DNA from: Penium margaritaceum
Taxonomy: Eukaryota; Streptophyta; Zygnematophyceae; Desmidiales; Peniaceae
Length of the DNA stretch: 64,000 nucleotides
Reading direction: 5' to 3'
NCBI GenBank assembly: GCA_023375785.1
Contig: SZWC01006953.1
Span: 69,696-133,695, forward strand
Shown in pieces: positions 11,197 through 20,925 of this stretch. Position 1 is the first letter of the stretch; the number at the start of each line of letters is the position of its first letter. The notes under the pieces were generated by a model that ran no database searches, was not told the origin of the DNA, and worked only from the letters and a program-made list of their open reading frames with translations. The position numbers and the translations under genes are program-made.

Positions 11197-11742
11197 TCAG
11201 CCTGCAACTGAGGAGCCTTTCTCCTCATGGGAGGCGAGTTTATATTTTACTTCTCCCTCCCACTCAGCCCCACCCTTCTGGTGCAGTGCCTCCTTCAGGC
11301 TCCTCTTGCGTAAAGAAGACTTGTGTGAACCCAGTCCAAATGCATTTATCGGCATCGTATCTCTTTTTCCTTCTTCGCACATAGCTGCTCGTACGGGGCT
11401 GTTGAGGCGGTTGTTCTTGTTGATGTCTTCTTTTGGCGCCATCCTCTCCAAGCGCCTGCTCCCCCTCTCTTGGAGACCTTGGAGACATTGATCGACTCCC
11501 CGCCTCCAGTACATCTCAGGTGCTTCAGATTCCTCATCCGAACTGGCGGAAAAAAAATCAGCCCCTTGCCCATCCCTTCGGCGATCCTCTCCCGCTGGTG
11601 CTCCTGCAAGGACGTCACCCTCATTCACGTCCTTCGGCGTCTCCCCCTCAAGGATTGCCAACCACTCCCCACTCTTGGAGAGACGTGCCTCCTTGTCCGT
11701 CCAACGGCTTTTCTCGTCGAACGTGACGTCACGACTCCGCAA
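11197..11742 (-). pseudogene. Integrase-RT linker and RT stub of copia C
   Basis: The 181-codon open frame begins with SRDVTFDEKSRW, the typical copia motif just after integrase (SRDV.F.E). A charged linker of about 130 residues follows. The end, RSLKEALHQKGGAEWEGEV, resembles the first residues of copia RT, where the usual form is SLKEAL....W..A...E. About 40 bp later comes the purine tract and LTR, so nearly all of RT and RNase H is missing. This is a deletion, not a frameshift, because no RT motif is found in any frame. Confidence 0.7.
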
Positions 11743-11748
11743 AATCTA

Positions 11749-12510
11749 CTACCTCCTTGGGTCAAAGAGTCGGTACGCCTTGCTTCCGCTCTCGTACCCA
11801 AGGAAAACACACCGACAGATTTGTGGGTCTAGCTTGCTCTGCCCTTCACGTGCCTGCACCACCGCATGAGTAATGCAACCAAACGTGCAGAGGTGACCCA
11901 CTACCGGCTTCCTCCCGCTCCACACCTCTTGTGGCATCTTGCACAACTTGCTCTCCTTGTCCTTCAACGGCTTGGTCGGTGTAAGGTTCATTATGTATGC
12001 CACTGTCCGTGCTGCCTCCGCCCAATACCGTTGTTGAAGGCTGACGTCGCTCAATATTGATCGCACCATGTTAAGGATTTTGCGATTTGCTCTCTCAGCG
12101 ACGCCATTCTGCTGCAGGGAGTATGGAGTTGTTTTCTGCCACTCAATCCCCTTGCTCTTCATCCACCCAAGGCAGCTCGCATATTGACCACCGTTGTCAC
12201 TCCAAAACGCCTTCACCTTCAACCCTGTCTACCGCTCCACATCTGCCACAAACTCTTGCATGCATGCAAGGACTTCGCTCTTCCGCTTCATGAGGTAGAG
12301 GTACAGTTTGCGGCTGTGGTCGTTGATGAAGGTGAGCAAGTAGGGAGCTCCACCGATGGAGCTCTCAAGTGATCCACACACATCTTTGTGTACAACTGCC
12401 AACTTTGTTGATGCACACGTCCCCTTTGCCACAAACGGCTACCGCATTGATTTGCTGATAACGCATGGTTCACACACGGTCTCCTTGGTTCCATCAAGGC
12501 CACTGATTTG
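11749..12510 (-). pseudogene. Integrase of copia C
   Basis: The C-terminal half of the zinc finger (CEPCVISKS) is at about 12,440-12,465. The catalytic core has its first Asp in VHKDVCG, its second in FWSDNGGQY (about 12,180-12,210) and Glu in QQNGVAERANR (about 12,085-12,115), so the DDE triad is still visible. The GKP-type region with HLCTFGC and CVFLGYESGSKAYRLFD ends at 11,749. Stops at about 12,227 and 12,433 split it into three open parts. Integrase would insert the element DNA. Confidence 0.85.
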
Positions 12511-12582
12511 GAGACCCCGCACCACCTCTCTCTTTGCCATCTCTTTCACCGTCGATGGAGAAACATGGCAAAGTCGGCGGTG

Positions 12583-13851
12583 CTACAAGTCCAGGTCTCC
12601 TTCATCCTTCCTTGCGAGATTGGCGGCGTTGGACCCCGCCCGGCTGCCGAGGATCTTTGCGCGTAGCAGGTACAAGTCGTCCACTCTCTTGGGACAAGCA
12701 ATAACCTCGCCTTTGTCCTCCTTGCGGATGACGGCCTCCTTCTTTGTGAAGAGCACTTCAAGTCCCTTGTCGTTAAGGCGGCTGACGGAGAGCAGGTTTG
12801 CCCCAAAGTTGGGCATGTGGAGCAAGTCGTGGATTGTGCTCATGACAGGTTTTCCATCCACAACAGACTCAATGCGGACGTTACCCTCACCGGCGGCCAC
12901 CTCTGTTTTGCCGTTGGACACCGTCATGCATCTTTCCGAGGCACCGTAGGTGACAAATGCTGCCCTATTGCATTGCGTGTGGCGGCCTGATCCGGAGTGA
13001 ATGACGGCAATTCCCGGATCCTTCAAGCTTGTGGAGTTGTACACCATAAAGGCTTGCTCGTCTTTCTTCCCGCCTCGCTCCGACCGGTCTGGCTTCTTCT
13101 TGGGGCAGTTGCGTGCATAGTGGCCCTCCTTGCCGCAGTTGAAGCACTCCCCCTTCTTGTCACCCTTCTTAGTGCCTTGTTTGGCACCCTTCCACTTGTT
13201 GCCTCGGCCTCCACTGCGAGGATGAACCGTGTAAGCTGAACTTGATGCTGCTGCACTCTCTCGACCGCCACGTCGCATCCACTCATTGCGCACGTACTCA
13301 ACAACCTTTGGGTACTTCAGCTCGTCGGAAGGCCAGCCACCAAGGACTGTGATCATGGGATTCCAAGTGTCCGGCAAAGCTAGAAGGAGGATCATAGCTT
13401 ACAGTTAAGAGTCAACCTCCCAACCAGTGGCCACGCACTCCACTGCAAGTGACTCAATCTGTTGCATGATCTCCATGATGTTGTCACCTTCGTTGGCTCG
13501 GAGGGTGATGAGACGTTTGAAGATGAAGAGCTGATTGGCAAGGTTGCTTGACTAGTAGATGGAGCAGAGTTTTGACCATGCGTCTGCAGCCAAGGTGCAT
13601 CCTTGGATGTGCCCAAGTTGTGGTGGGCATAACGCGGACACAAGGAGCGCCAACGCCTTTTTGTTGCGCTAATTGTATGCCTCCTTCTCCTTAGCCGTTG
13701 CAGTTTTTGGCGGAGCAGTATCATCACCCTTTACAAGCTCAAGCAGTCCCTGGTCGTCGAGGAAGACCTCAAACTGCCACCTCCACAAGGCAAAGCCTGT
13801 CCCATCAAACTTAAGGACAGTATGGTTGCTCTCTTGTTCGCTGGTCGCCAT
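12583..13851 (-). pseudogene. gag and protease of copia C
   Basis: Gag starts at 13,851 with MATSEQESNHTVLKFDGTG, the usual copia opening (FDGTNF..W). It has stops at about 13,669 and 13,395. The 270-codon frame 12,583-13,395 holds a basic region, an intact zinc knuckle CFNCGKEGHYARNC (13,105-13,146) and the protease. The protease active site reads AVIHSGSGRHTQ where the family has a D[ST]G core, so the catalytic Asp is His (12,997-12,999). The protease would be dead. LLHMPNFGANLLSVSRL and VIACPKRVDDLYLL are typical copia protease-to-integrase blocks. Confidence 0.85.
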
Positions 13852-13903
13852 GTCTTGCTATTGGAAGCGTGAACTCAAGCTGGCTTGGAACCCCTTAGAG
13901 GCG

Positions 13904-13917
13904 TGGGCCCATAACCC
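13904..13917 (-). other. Candidate half-tRNA primer site of copia C
   Basis: The plus strand reads TGGGCCCATAACCC, so the element strand reads GGGTTATGGGCCCA, ten bases inside the 5' LTR. This matches the complement of the anticodon stem-loop of initiator Met tRNA (CAU anticodon). It is the priming mode known for Drosophila copia and yeast Ty5, not the 3'-end site used by the gypsy elements here. No TGGTATCAGAGC-like sequence is found at this LTR edge. Confidence 0.6.
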
Positions 13918-13927
13918 TTTGTTGACC

Positions 13928-14619
13928 TGAGGGTGAGTGTGCACCCTGGAGGGTCCCTAGCAGTGGCTGGTTCACACCACCAACTGTTTTTGGAGAGACT
14001 GAAACTGTGGAGGCAACTGGTTCCAAGGATGGCAGAAAACTGGTCAAAGAGTGAGGCAATAGTTTTGGCCTGAATTGACTGGGAATGAACTCTTGATCAA
14101 GGCTCAAAAACAATGACATTTTATAGCCACTGATCTAAGCTTTCTAGAATACCAAAGCATGTTAGATTTGGAGCTTCCTAGCAGATTATATGGCTTCAAG
14201 AGTGGCCCTTGGTAGGCTGTCCTTTTCCCACCTAGGAAGGCATCCCTTCCTTCCTCTAGAAGCTTCTGCCCCTTCATAGATTCATCAGCTTGCTTCTAGT
14301 AGGAGGGAAGGCATCTAGAAGACAAAGACATCCCTAGATGCCTTGTAGAACAAGTCACTCATTCTAGAAGGTGTGCCACCTTCCTGGACCCTCACCTGGC
14401 CTTGTAGAACCTTAAGGAGGAATTCTAGAGGCTGAGCTTGCTTCCAGGCATCTATTTTTCACATCCCTTGAGACAGGACAGAAATTGATCTTGTGGGACT
14501 TGAACCCGGGTCCCTGCCTCTAGAGGTGGACACCATTAACCACTAAGCCACCTTGGCTTGTCTTTTTGGTGTTCCTTTCTAGAGTCACTCCTGCCATGGT
14601 GAGGAGCATTACTCCAACA
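13928..14619 (-). repeat. 5' LTR of copia C
   Basis: It is a direct repeat of 10466-11157, from TGAGGGTGAGTGTGCA to CATTACTCCAACA on the plus strand. Gag lies to its left on the minus strand, so it is the 5' LTR. Confidence 0.9.
14496..14550 (-). promoter_or_regulatory. tRNA-like Pol III A and B boxes in copia C 5' LTR
   Basis: On the minus strand TGGCTTAGTGG (14540-14550) fits the A-box consensus TRGYNNARNNG exactly. GGTTCAAGTCC (14496-14506) fits the B box. They are 33 bases apart, as in tRNA genes. Whether Pol III uses it is unknown; it could be a fossil SINE head. Confidence 0.65.
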
Positions 14620-14745
14620 CCTTCCTCTGGCCAAGCAACCCATGATGCAACATAGGTGGAAGCATGAGAATGATTCGCGGCATCCACAAAACGCCAACTG
14701 ATATCTCTAGAAGTGGCCAAAAGACACCCGATATACGGAACCAAA
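14620..14745 (+). repeat. Right copy of the ~120-bp duplication flanking C
   Basis: CCTTCCTCTGGCCAAGC to the GATATACGGA region repeats 10345-10465 and starts at the base after the LTR of C. Copy B's linker and RT continue from here. Confidence 0.8.
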
Positions 14746-14799
14746 GCGTGGCTGGTCCACGTGGAAGCAGTGGAAGTGGGAGAAATTGTAGCAGACGAG

Positions 14800-15575
14800 G
14801 CGACACCGACGACCTCGGCACTTGAAAAGTTTGCAGCCATACAAAAGTAATTTGTGGAGCTTATTGAGGAGTTGGAAGGGAGTTTTTTTTCGACAAACTA
14901 CCCTGAGAGTTACCACCACAACACATCGATTATCTGATAGACATGATGACGGACAGCAGAACATTGGTGAAGGAGACCTATCCGATGAGTGATCACAAGC
15001 TGACCAAACTCAAGAAGCAGCTAGACGAGATACTCAATCGGGGGTTTAGTAGATCCTCCACGTTACTCTACGCTGCACCAGTCCTTCTATTTAAAAACAA
15101 AACTAGGAAGATGCTGATTTGTGTGGACTATCGAGAGTTGAACAACATCACAATCAAGAACTGCTACCCCCTCCAGCGAGCAGATGAAATTTTCGGTCAA
15201 CCCTGAGGGGCCCTAATGTTTTCCAAGATCGACCTACGCAACGGCTATCATCAGATTGGAGTACCTGATAAGGACATCGAGGAGACAACATTATGCAGCA
15301 GATACAAGCACTGTGACTACATAGTAATGCCGTTGACTCTCACGAATGCCCCATCAACATTTATGGTAGTAATGAACAACATTTTTTCTTGTACCTTGGC
15401 GAATTTTTCTTTGTGTATCTCAACAACATCCTAGTTTACAAGCATCTCTGAAAGGTTCTCAACATTTTAGAAAGGGAGTAGGTTTTTGGAAAACTCTCAA
15501 AATGTGCCTTTGGTTGTTGTTCAATTGATTTTTTAGGCCACATCATCGGCAGCGGACACATCACCATGGACCCGA
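14800..15575 (+). pseudogene. Reverse transcriptase of copy B, first part
   Basis: MSDHKLTKLKKQLDEIL opens the RT, as in copies A and E. VDYRELNN and KIDLRNGYHQIGV follow in the palm. The catalytic YLDD box reads YLNN at 15416-15427, in a shifted frame, so both metal-binding Asp are Asn. Stops near 15,206 and 15,434 break the frame. The gene is cut at MDPK by the solo LTR at 15,581 and continues at 16,218. Confidence 0.85.
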
Positions 15576-15580
15576 AAAGG

Positions 15581-16212
15581 TGTTGAATATGTTTGTCCCT
15601 TGTTCAGTCTTGTACGATGGATCATGAATGCTCTGCCCCTTGTGGAGGTATGACCCCTGGATTTGTTGTAGGGTGACTCAACTATGCTCTGTCTCATGTG
15701 AGATATGACCTATGAGTACACCATGTAGGTGAGTGGTTAACTTGGCCATTTTGTTGATTTGGCTAAGTGAGAGGTCATGAGTTTGATCCTGGCTCCATGC
15801 ACATCTTGGTTGTTTTGGAAGCTTCCAAGAAAGAAAGTCCGGCTGATCAGTCACCTTGGCACAAGGATGCTTATGTGTCAAGTCCACAGTGCAAGTCTCT
15901 TGGTGATGTGGCAGGGTCAAGCCACTTCTCAGGAATGTGCTTTTGAGTTGTAGGACTGGACAGATAGCTATGAAAGGACTTGTCTTGCATGCTGATTGAT
16001 TAACCCTTGCTTGATGCTCTCTTGCATATTGACAACTTGAGCTCTTCTTGAGATGTAATGCTAAGGCATTAGTACTCTTGAAGGTGAAGTGTATGCCTGA
16101 TTAAGTTTGGGGTGCACAACACATACCTACAAAGGAAGAAGGTGTAAAAACCTTTGTGAGCTTTTCGGTTTCGCGGCTTCTCTGCTGGAGGTGGTTAGCT
16201 GAGTAGCTAACA
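15581..16212 (+). mobile_element. Solo LTR (632 bp) with exact 5-bp target duplication
   Basis: It begins TGTTGAATATG and ends TAGCTAACA. AAAGG lies on both sides (15576-15580 and 16213-16217). Taking it out joins GACCCGAAAAGG to GTGGAGGCA, which reads DPKRVEA, the conserved RT-RNase H block of this gypsy family. No internal element sequence is present, so it is a solo LTR left by LTR-LTR recombination. The TGTTGA start suggests a copia-type LTR, but no gene proves the family. Confidence 0.88.
15726..15789 (+). promoter_or_regulatory. tRNA-like Pol III box pair inside the solo LTR
   Basis: TAGGTGAGTGG (15726-15736) fits the A-box consensus at all positions but one. GAGTTTGATCC (15779-15789) resembles the B box. 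They are 42 bases apart on the plus strand, the strand that gives the LTR its TGTTG start. The surrounding GAGTGGTTAAC and CATGAGTTTGATCCTGGC are typical of plant tRNA-derived SINE heads. Confidence 0.5.
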
Positions 16213-16860
16213 AAAGGGTGGAGGCAGTCCTTGATTGGCCGACACCTAGAATTACTTTGGATACCCCTATTCTTGGGTTTCCGCAACTACTACCATCGAT
16301 TTGTAAAGGACTACATCCGAGTATTAGTGCCTCTTTGCGATCTCACCCAAAAAACCACTGAGTGGAATCGGGGGGACAACGAACAATAAGCATGAACTCT
16401 TTTAAAAATGCTCTGACCTTGGTGAGATCCCTACGATTGGCGGATCCAACGGTGGACTACATCATGGCCACACTACGTCCGATCGAGCCATCGGGGCCGT
16501 TCTCCTCCAAAACAGGCGGTAGAGAACAACTGGTCACGTACATGTCAAGAAACTTAACTATGAGGAATGAAACTGAACTACGTGATACATGAGAACGAGA
16601 TTATTGCAGTCCTGAATGCGTTAAAAACATGGCGGTGCTCCTTGGAATGCCAGCGATGCATCGTCTAGACCGACCATCACTCCCTGAAATATCTCTAGAT
16701 CCAGCCAAATCTACGCCATCAACAAAGTCTATGGATGGTGTTCCTCAAGTCCAAATTAGACTACGGCATCGAGTGTCCACCTCGGAAAACAAATCGGGCA
16801 GATGCTCTGACTCGGCGACCAGATTTGGTGGTTTGAAGGAGCACATTGCTCATTGAATGA
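16213..16860 (+). pseudogene. Reverse transcriptase end and RNase H of copy B
   Basis: It resumes with GTEAV-like VEAVLDWPTP, then FRNYYHRFVKDY and PLCDLTQKTTEWNRGD after a frameshift. RNase H follows with HENEIIAVLNALKTWRC, TDHHSLKYL (the RNase H Asp) and ADALTRRPDLVV at the end (about 16,795-16,835). Stops occur throughout. It matches copy E at 24,250-24,840. Confidence 0.8.
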
Positions 16861-16899
16861 GACCCGTACCTCGCAAGGTTGTTTGAGTAGGGTTACGAG

Positions 16900-18262
16900 G
16901 AGTTCAGCGGGTACAAAAAAAACCAAATTTTGGTTTGATGACCCCTACTGGTGACATAGATTCACTCGCCACGTCGTCGTTCCTCCAAACGAGGAATTAC
17001 GTCTGATGCTATTGGAGGAGTACCACGACACCGGTCCATCTGGACACTTTGGTGGGCACAAGACGCTAAAAAACTGGCAAAATACTACATTTGGGACAAT
17101 TGCAGACCAACGTGGCAGCCTTCTGCAAATCGTACAACACTTGTCTGAGACAAAAATCTCGTCGCACGCGGCAACCTGGTCTACCACGACCCTTAATCAT
17201 TCTGACGGAACTGTGGACCGACATCAACATGGAATTTGTGACGGGACTACCAGCCACCCCCGAGGGATATGACGCCATCCTTGTCGTGGTGGACATATTC
17301 ACCAACTTCATCCGAACACCGTCACCACATAAGGAACTGCGCGGCTGTTTCTAAATCAGTTCATACGGTTGCACAGAGTACCACGTACCATCATCAGTGA
17401 TAGAAGGCCCTCGTTTCACCGGCCGTTTTTGGCGCGAACTAAAGACGTGTTGTGACAGTCGGATCCAGCTATCAACGTCGTTCCATTCTCAGATTGACGG
17501 GTAAACCGAGCGAACCAATAAGACACTCCAGCAACTTCTCTAAACTGTATTCACGCCACACGGCACTGATTGGGCAGCAAAACTGCCAATCGTCAAACTC
17601 GCATATGACTCCGTCACTTCCACCGCAACTAGTAAAATACATTTCAAGGTGGTGAACAATAAGCTTTCCGCCACCGGTAGGATTTCAAAGTCAAAGCAAC
17701 ATCCACAGTTGAAATTCACCATTAGGACTTTGCAAGCAGTTGTGAGGAAACACGATAGACCCTTGCAAAGACGCAAGCAGCTATGAAGCAGAAAGCCGAC
17801 CAACATCGTATCAAAGATGTGTTCAACGTTGACGATCATATTCTCCTCAGCTCCAAGGACACGACTCCGTGAAGCCCAAACCCTGATGGTTGGTACCATT
17901 TGAGATCAAGCCAATGCAAATCCTAGTCGTTGTCTAACATTGCCTAACCGAATCCATGGCGATTCATCATGTCTTCCACATTAGCAAGCTGAAGCACTGC
18001 CGGGAAACTAGCACGGACTTAACCGGTACAGACATTGAATCTCCACCTCTTGTACAAGTAGATGAGGATATAGAGTACGTGATGGAAGACATCCTCGGAG
18101 ATTGACGTTGTGGAAAATCGACCAAGTATCTGGTAAAGTGGTTACAATGTCGTGCGCAAGACCTGGGAGCCTTACGACAATCTCCAAGATGTTGATCATC
18201 TGATTCACGGGTACTTTGGTCGTTACCGGACTACGTCTTCCAGTGCGCCGGTATGTCACGGC
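16900..18262 (+). pseudogene. Integrase and chromodomain of copy B
   Basis: The zinc finger region has FCKSYNTCLRQKS (about 17,120-17,160). The core has DINMEFVTGLPATPEGYDA with the first Asp (about 17,217-17,270) and AILVVVDIF. The second Asp and the Glu regions (17,390-17,560) are frameshifted. The C-terminal domain has a WLVPFEIK-like block (about 17,890). The chromodomain reads EYVMEDILGD, KYLVKW and TWEPYDNLQDVDHLI (about 18,070-18,215) in pieces. The purine tract follows within 60 bp. Confidence 0.8.
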
Positions 18263-18263
18263 T

Positions 18264-18277
18264 AAAAGGGGGGGAAG
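18264..18277 (+). other. Polypurine tract of copy B
   Basis: AAAAGGGGGGGAAG lies directly before the LTR start TGTTACTCC at 18278. It is intact. Confidence 0.85.
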
Positions 18278-18808
18278 TGTTACTCCCCTGAGTCCCTCAA
18301 ACTCGTGTGTGGAAACTTTTGTCATTACATACATGGCCCATCGCGCGCCAACTTCCGAATTCTTACGTCGTTCAGCCACGGGCATTTTGGCCAATTGCCC
18401 TGACCTCCAGTGTTTTGTTCCAGAAGTTTCTGACAACTTTGACCACCTTCCAGAAAGGTCGACAGATGTATCGCGAGCCATGCAAATTTTTTGATGTTTT
18501 TCGGTTGACTTCTCGACAACTCTCGACTTTTACAATACTCTAGATGCTCCCTTGCTTCTTGGTGGAGCTTTTCAAATCCATCACTCATGGTGCCACCTTG
18601 GATGCGTCGCTTGGCTCCAACCCCGAAGAACCAAATTATGCCTCATTCTCATTCTCAGTATTCTATCTTTGTGCGCAACACACCCGACACATGTCATCGA
18701 AGTACACTTACAACGAAACATAAACTATCCAGTTATCCCAAAATTCAAACCTGTCTTTTGTTCCACACCTCATCCCTGTGAACCACCTATGTTCTGCTTG
18801 GCATAACA
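18278..18808 (+). repeat. 3' LTR of copy B
   Basis: It starts TGTTACTCCCCTGAGTCCC and ends GCTTGGCATAACA. It is the partner of 7914-8440, and both ends are readable (531 bp). Confidence 0.85.
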
Positions 18809-18944
18809 GTAGATATGTGTTGGACTCACTTGACACTTGTTGTCGAAGTAAACTTACTACTTAATACAAATAATCAGTTTTTTCCTAAATACTCAAATTG
18901 TCCTTTTGCCGACACCTCATCCCTCTGAACCACCTATGTTCCAT
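18809..18944 (+). repeat. LTR tail fragment between B and D
   Basis: ATATGTGTTGGACTCACTTGACACTTG and the following ~110 bases repeat the last part of the family LTR and end at CTATGTTCCAT, just before the LTR of D. It is a remnant of another same-family insertion or an unequal exchange. No gene is present. Confidence 0.7.
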
Positions 18945-19494
18945 TGTTAGGTACCAGAAGCACACGACTCCCTATTCCTAATGAGTGTACATTTATGTCA
19001 TTACACAAATAGTCCATCATGTGACAACACGTTGATTTTCACTCTGACGGTCGAGGGCAATCCGACCAACTTCCCTCACCCTCCGGTGAACCTTCTCGCA
19101 CATTCTGACAACTTCAGCCACTTTCAAGAATCATGGACAAAAGTTTCATGACATTCTGTTGACTTCTCAACACATCGAGACATACCTAGTTTTACAGAGA
19201 TACATCTCGCAACTTTACCGTCCATCCTCAAAGCCCCCCGACTTCTTGGCGAAGCTTCTCAAATTTGACCACTCACGACACGACTCCACACGCATTGCTC
19301 AAAGATCGATCCAACGACCCCGACTATATCTCATTTGTAATCTGACACTTGTATGCATATGTTCAATCATTTCGCCACATGTCATCAAATTAAACTTACC
19401 GCTTGTTATGAATAGCTCAAGCATCCCAAATTCTGAATCGTGTTTTGTCTCGCCACTTCTACCTGTTGACCATCCGCGCTCCATTTGACATGAC
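18945..19494 (+). repeat. 5' LTR of copy D
   Basis: It begins TGTTAGGTACCAGAAGCACACG and ends CATTTGACATGACA (550 bp), followed by the primer site. It matches the LTR subtype of E, F and H better than that of A and B (GTACCAGACGTACACGAGTC head). Confidence 0.85.
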
Positions 19495-19497
19495 ACT

Positions 19498-19509
19498 TGG
19501 TATCAGATC
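19498..19509 (+). other. Primer binding site of D
   Basis: TGGTATCAGATC differs at one base from the tRNA-iMet complement TGGTATCAGAGC. Confidence 0.8.
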
Positions 19510-19599
19510 CCAGCGGTGCTCGAGAGACATCCGACTCCTTTACCTATCTGGAGGACTACCTCGCACAAGTCGCCAGCGCATCTCGCACGTCAAGACTTC

Positions 19600-20889
19600 A
19601 CAGACTTCTCGACTACGACGTGAATCAAGCAAGTGCATTCGAAGACCAGGAACAGGTCTTTGGCAACGTCTTCGGCGGTGGAGGAGCAGAACATGCCTAT
19701 GCACGCAAACCCTGAAGCGGCATCAAACACTGGCGTCGCAGGCTTTGCGGCAGCTGGATCAATGCCTACGGCTCCGATGACCAATCCGGTCATGGATCCA
19801 ACGGCGGTAAGCCTGCTGTCCCTACCGACAGCCTCAACAATGACAATAGGAAAGACAGGTGGCACCGGACGACATGCGCGGATCAACGAGGAACTGGCGA
19901 ATCGTATCTCTACACTCAAGGGAATCAACAGGCATTTGCTCCAACGACTCAACATTGCGATGGAGGCTCTTAGCAACGCAAGTGCATGAGAGGCGATACT
20001 CGTCGAGAGAAAAAACTAACTCTCAAGTGAACCAAAGATTCACACGGCCCCTCCCAAACCATTTGATCCTGAGAATTCAAAGGGACCAACAGTTTGGATG
20101 TGGCTGAAGAGTAAAGAGGTGTACTTCAACGCTGCTGGGGTCAATGCTGATTGAAATAAAATTGACCCCGCGGCCGCGGTTCTACATGGCACGGCACAAA
20201 GTTGGTGGTCTAATCTAAAGGCCATCCAACAGTACCAAGAGACCGGCGGGGCCTCATTGACAACCAACGGTGCCCGTCTCATGTTGCCAACCATAGGCGA
20301 TCTACCCATGGAGTAGATCAACCCAAAATGGCAAGACGCGCTGATGCCACCAACCGACTGAAACGAGTTATCGCGTACAATACTCGCACGATTCAGACAA
20401 ATGAACGAGAATTCTGATACTTGGTAAAAGCTCCACCGTCTTCGTCAGCAGTCCAGCATGGTAGAGTACACGCTGAGATTCCGCGTTATCATCATTGGTG
20501 CAGAAATCTCCCATAACGAGCTCTGTTTTCACTACAACAACAGCCTCAGACGGGACATCCGACAAGCAATTGTCATTTTTGGCATTCAAAGCGACTTACC
20601 GCGGATGATCACAGAAGCAAAAAGGATCAACAGCACCGATTATGATGGTCGGATCCAGGAACCCTGTGGCTTGCAACCTCCCAACCACAATTATCGTGGA
20701 AACGAGAAAAGCCAGTCGGGGGACTCCTCAACTCTAATGAAAGTGTACGCCATTGACCAAAGGGATACGCGTACCTGCTACTACGGAAAAGTCGGACACA
20801 TCGCTCGAAACTGTCGAAGCAAGAATCGGGCAAAAAAGGGGGGGAAGTCACAGAAAAATGAGTCGGGAAACAGCAAAGGGCAGGAGTGA
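19600..20889 (+). pseudogene. gag of copy D
   Basis: The N-terminal block MPMHANPEAASNTGVAGFA (from about 19,693) is shared with E, F and H. RINEELANRISTLKGIN (about 19,880-19,930) and LEVYFNAAGVN-like capsid sequence follow after stops. The 143-codon open part 20,458-20,889 has RQAIVIFGIQSDLPRMI and the nucleocapsid. The knuckle reads CYYGKVGHIARNC (20,776-20,814): one codon including the second Cys is lost. The KKGGKSQKNESG tail and stop agree with E. Confidence 0.8.
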
Positions 20890-20925
20890 AAGGCGCGACG
20901 CTTGTACATGAGGAGTGATGAGGGA

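Larger units (their letters stand above)
10466..14619 (-). mobile_element. Ty1/copia element C without reverse transcriptase
   Basis: This minus-strand element has two LTRs of about 690 bp (10466-11157 and 13928-14619). In its own orientation they begin TGTTG and end CCCTCA. Internally, from right to left, are a primer-site candidate, gag, zinc knuckle, protease, integrase and a linker that ends after a stub of RT. RT and RNase H are deleted. By my hand count the LTRs differ at about 44 of ~690 positions (~6%), so it is old. A typical plant copia element has 4.5-5 kb between LTRs, against 2.8 kb here. It lies in the protease-RT linker of B. Confidence 0.88.
7914..18808 (+). mobile_element. 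Ty3/gypsy chromovirus copy B with nested insertions
   Basis: This is a plus-strand copy with both LTRs (7914-8440 and 18278-18808), primer site, gag, protease, RT-RNase H, integrase-chromodomain and an intact purine tract. It carries two nested insertions: the minus-strand copia element C (10466-14619) and a solo LTR (15581-16212). Without them it would be about 6.1 kb. All genes are broken. Its left LTR is fused to the broken right LTR of A. Confidence 0.85.
18945..20925 (+). mobile_element. Ty3/gypsy copy D, LTR plus gag only
   Basis: It has a complete 5' LTR, a primer site and gag, then switches at about 20,925 into the middle of another family LTR that belongs to copy E. Protease, RT, integrase and the 3' LTR are missing. 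A deletion between D's gag end and E's 5' LTR explains this. Confidence 0.8.

Noticed and set aside
11034-15789. True tRNA genes at the A/B-box sites
   Set aside because: The boxes fit, but the acceptor and anticodon stems do not pair well and the sequences lie inside LTRs. They are described as tRNA-like only.
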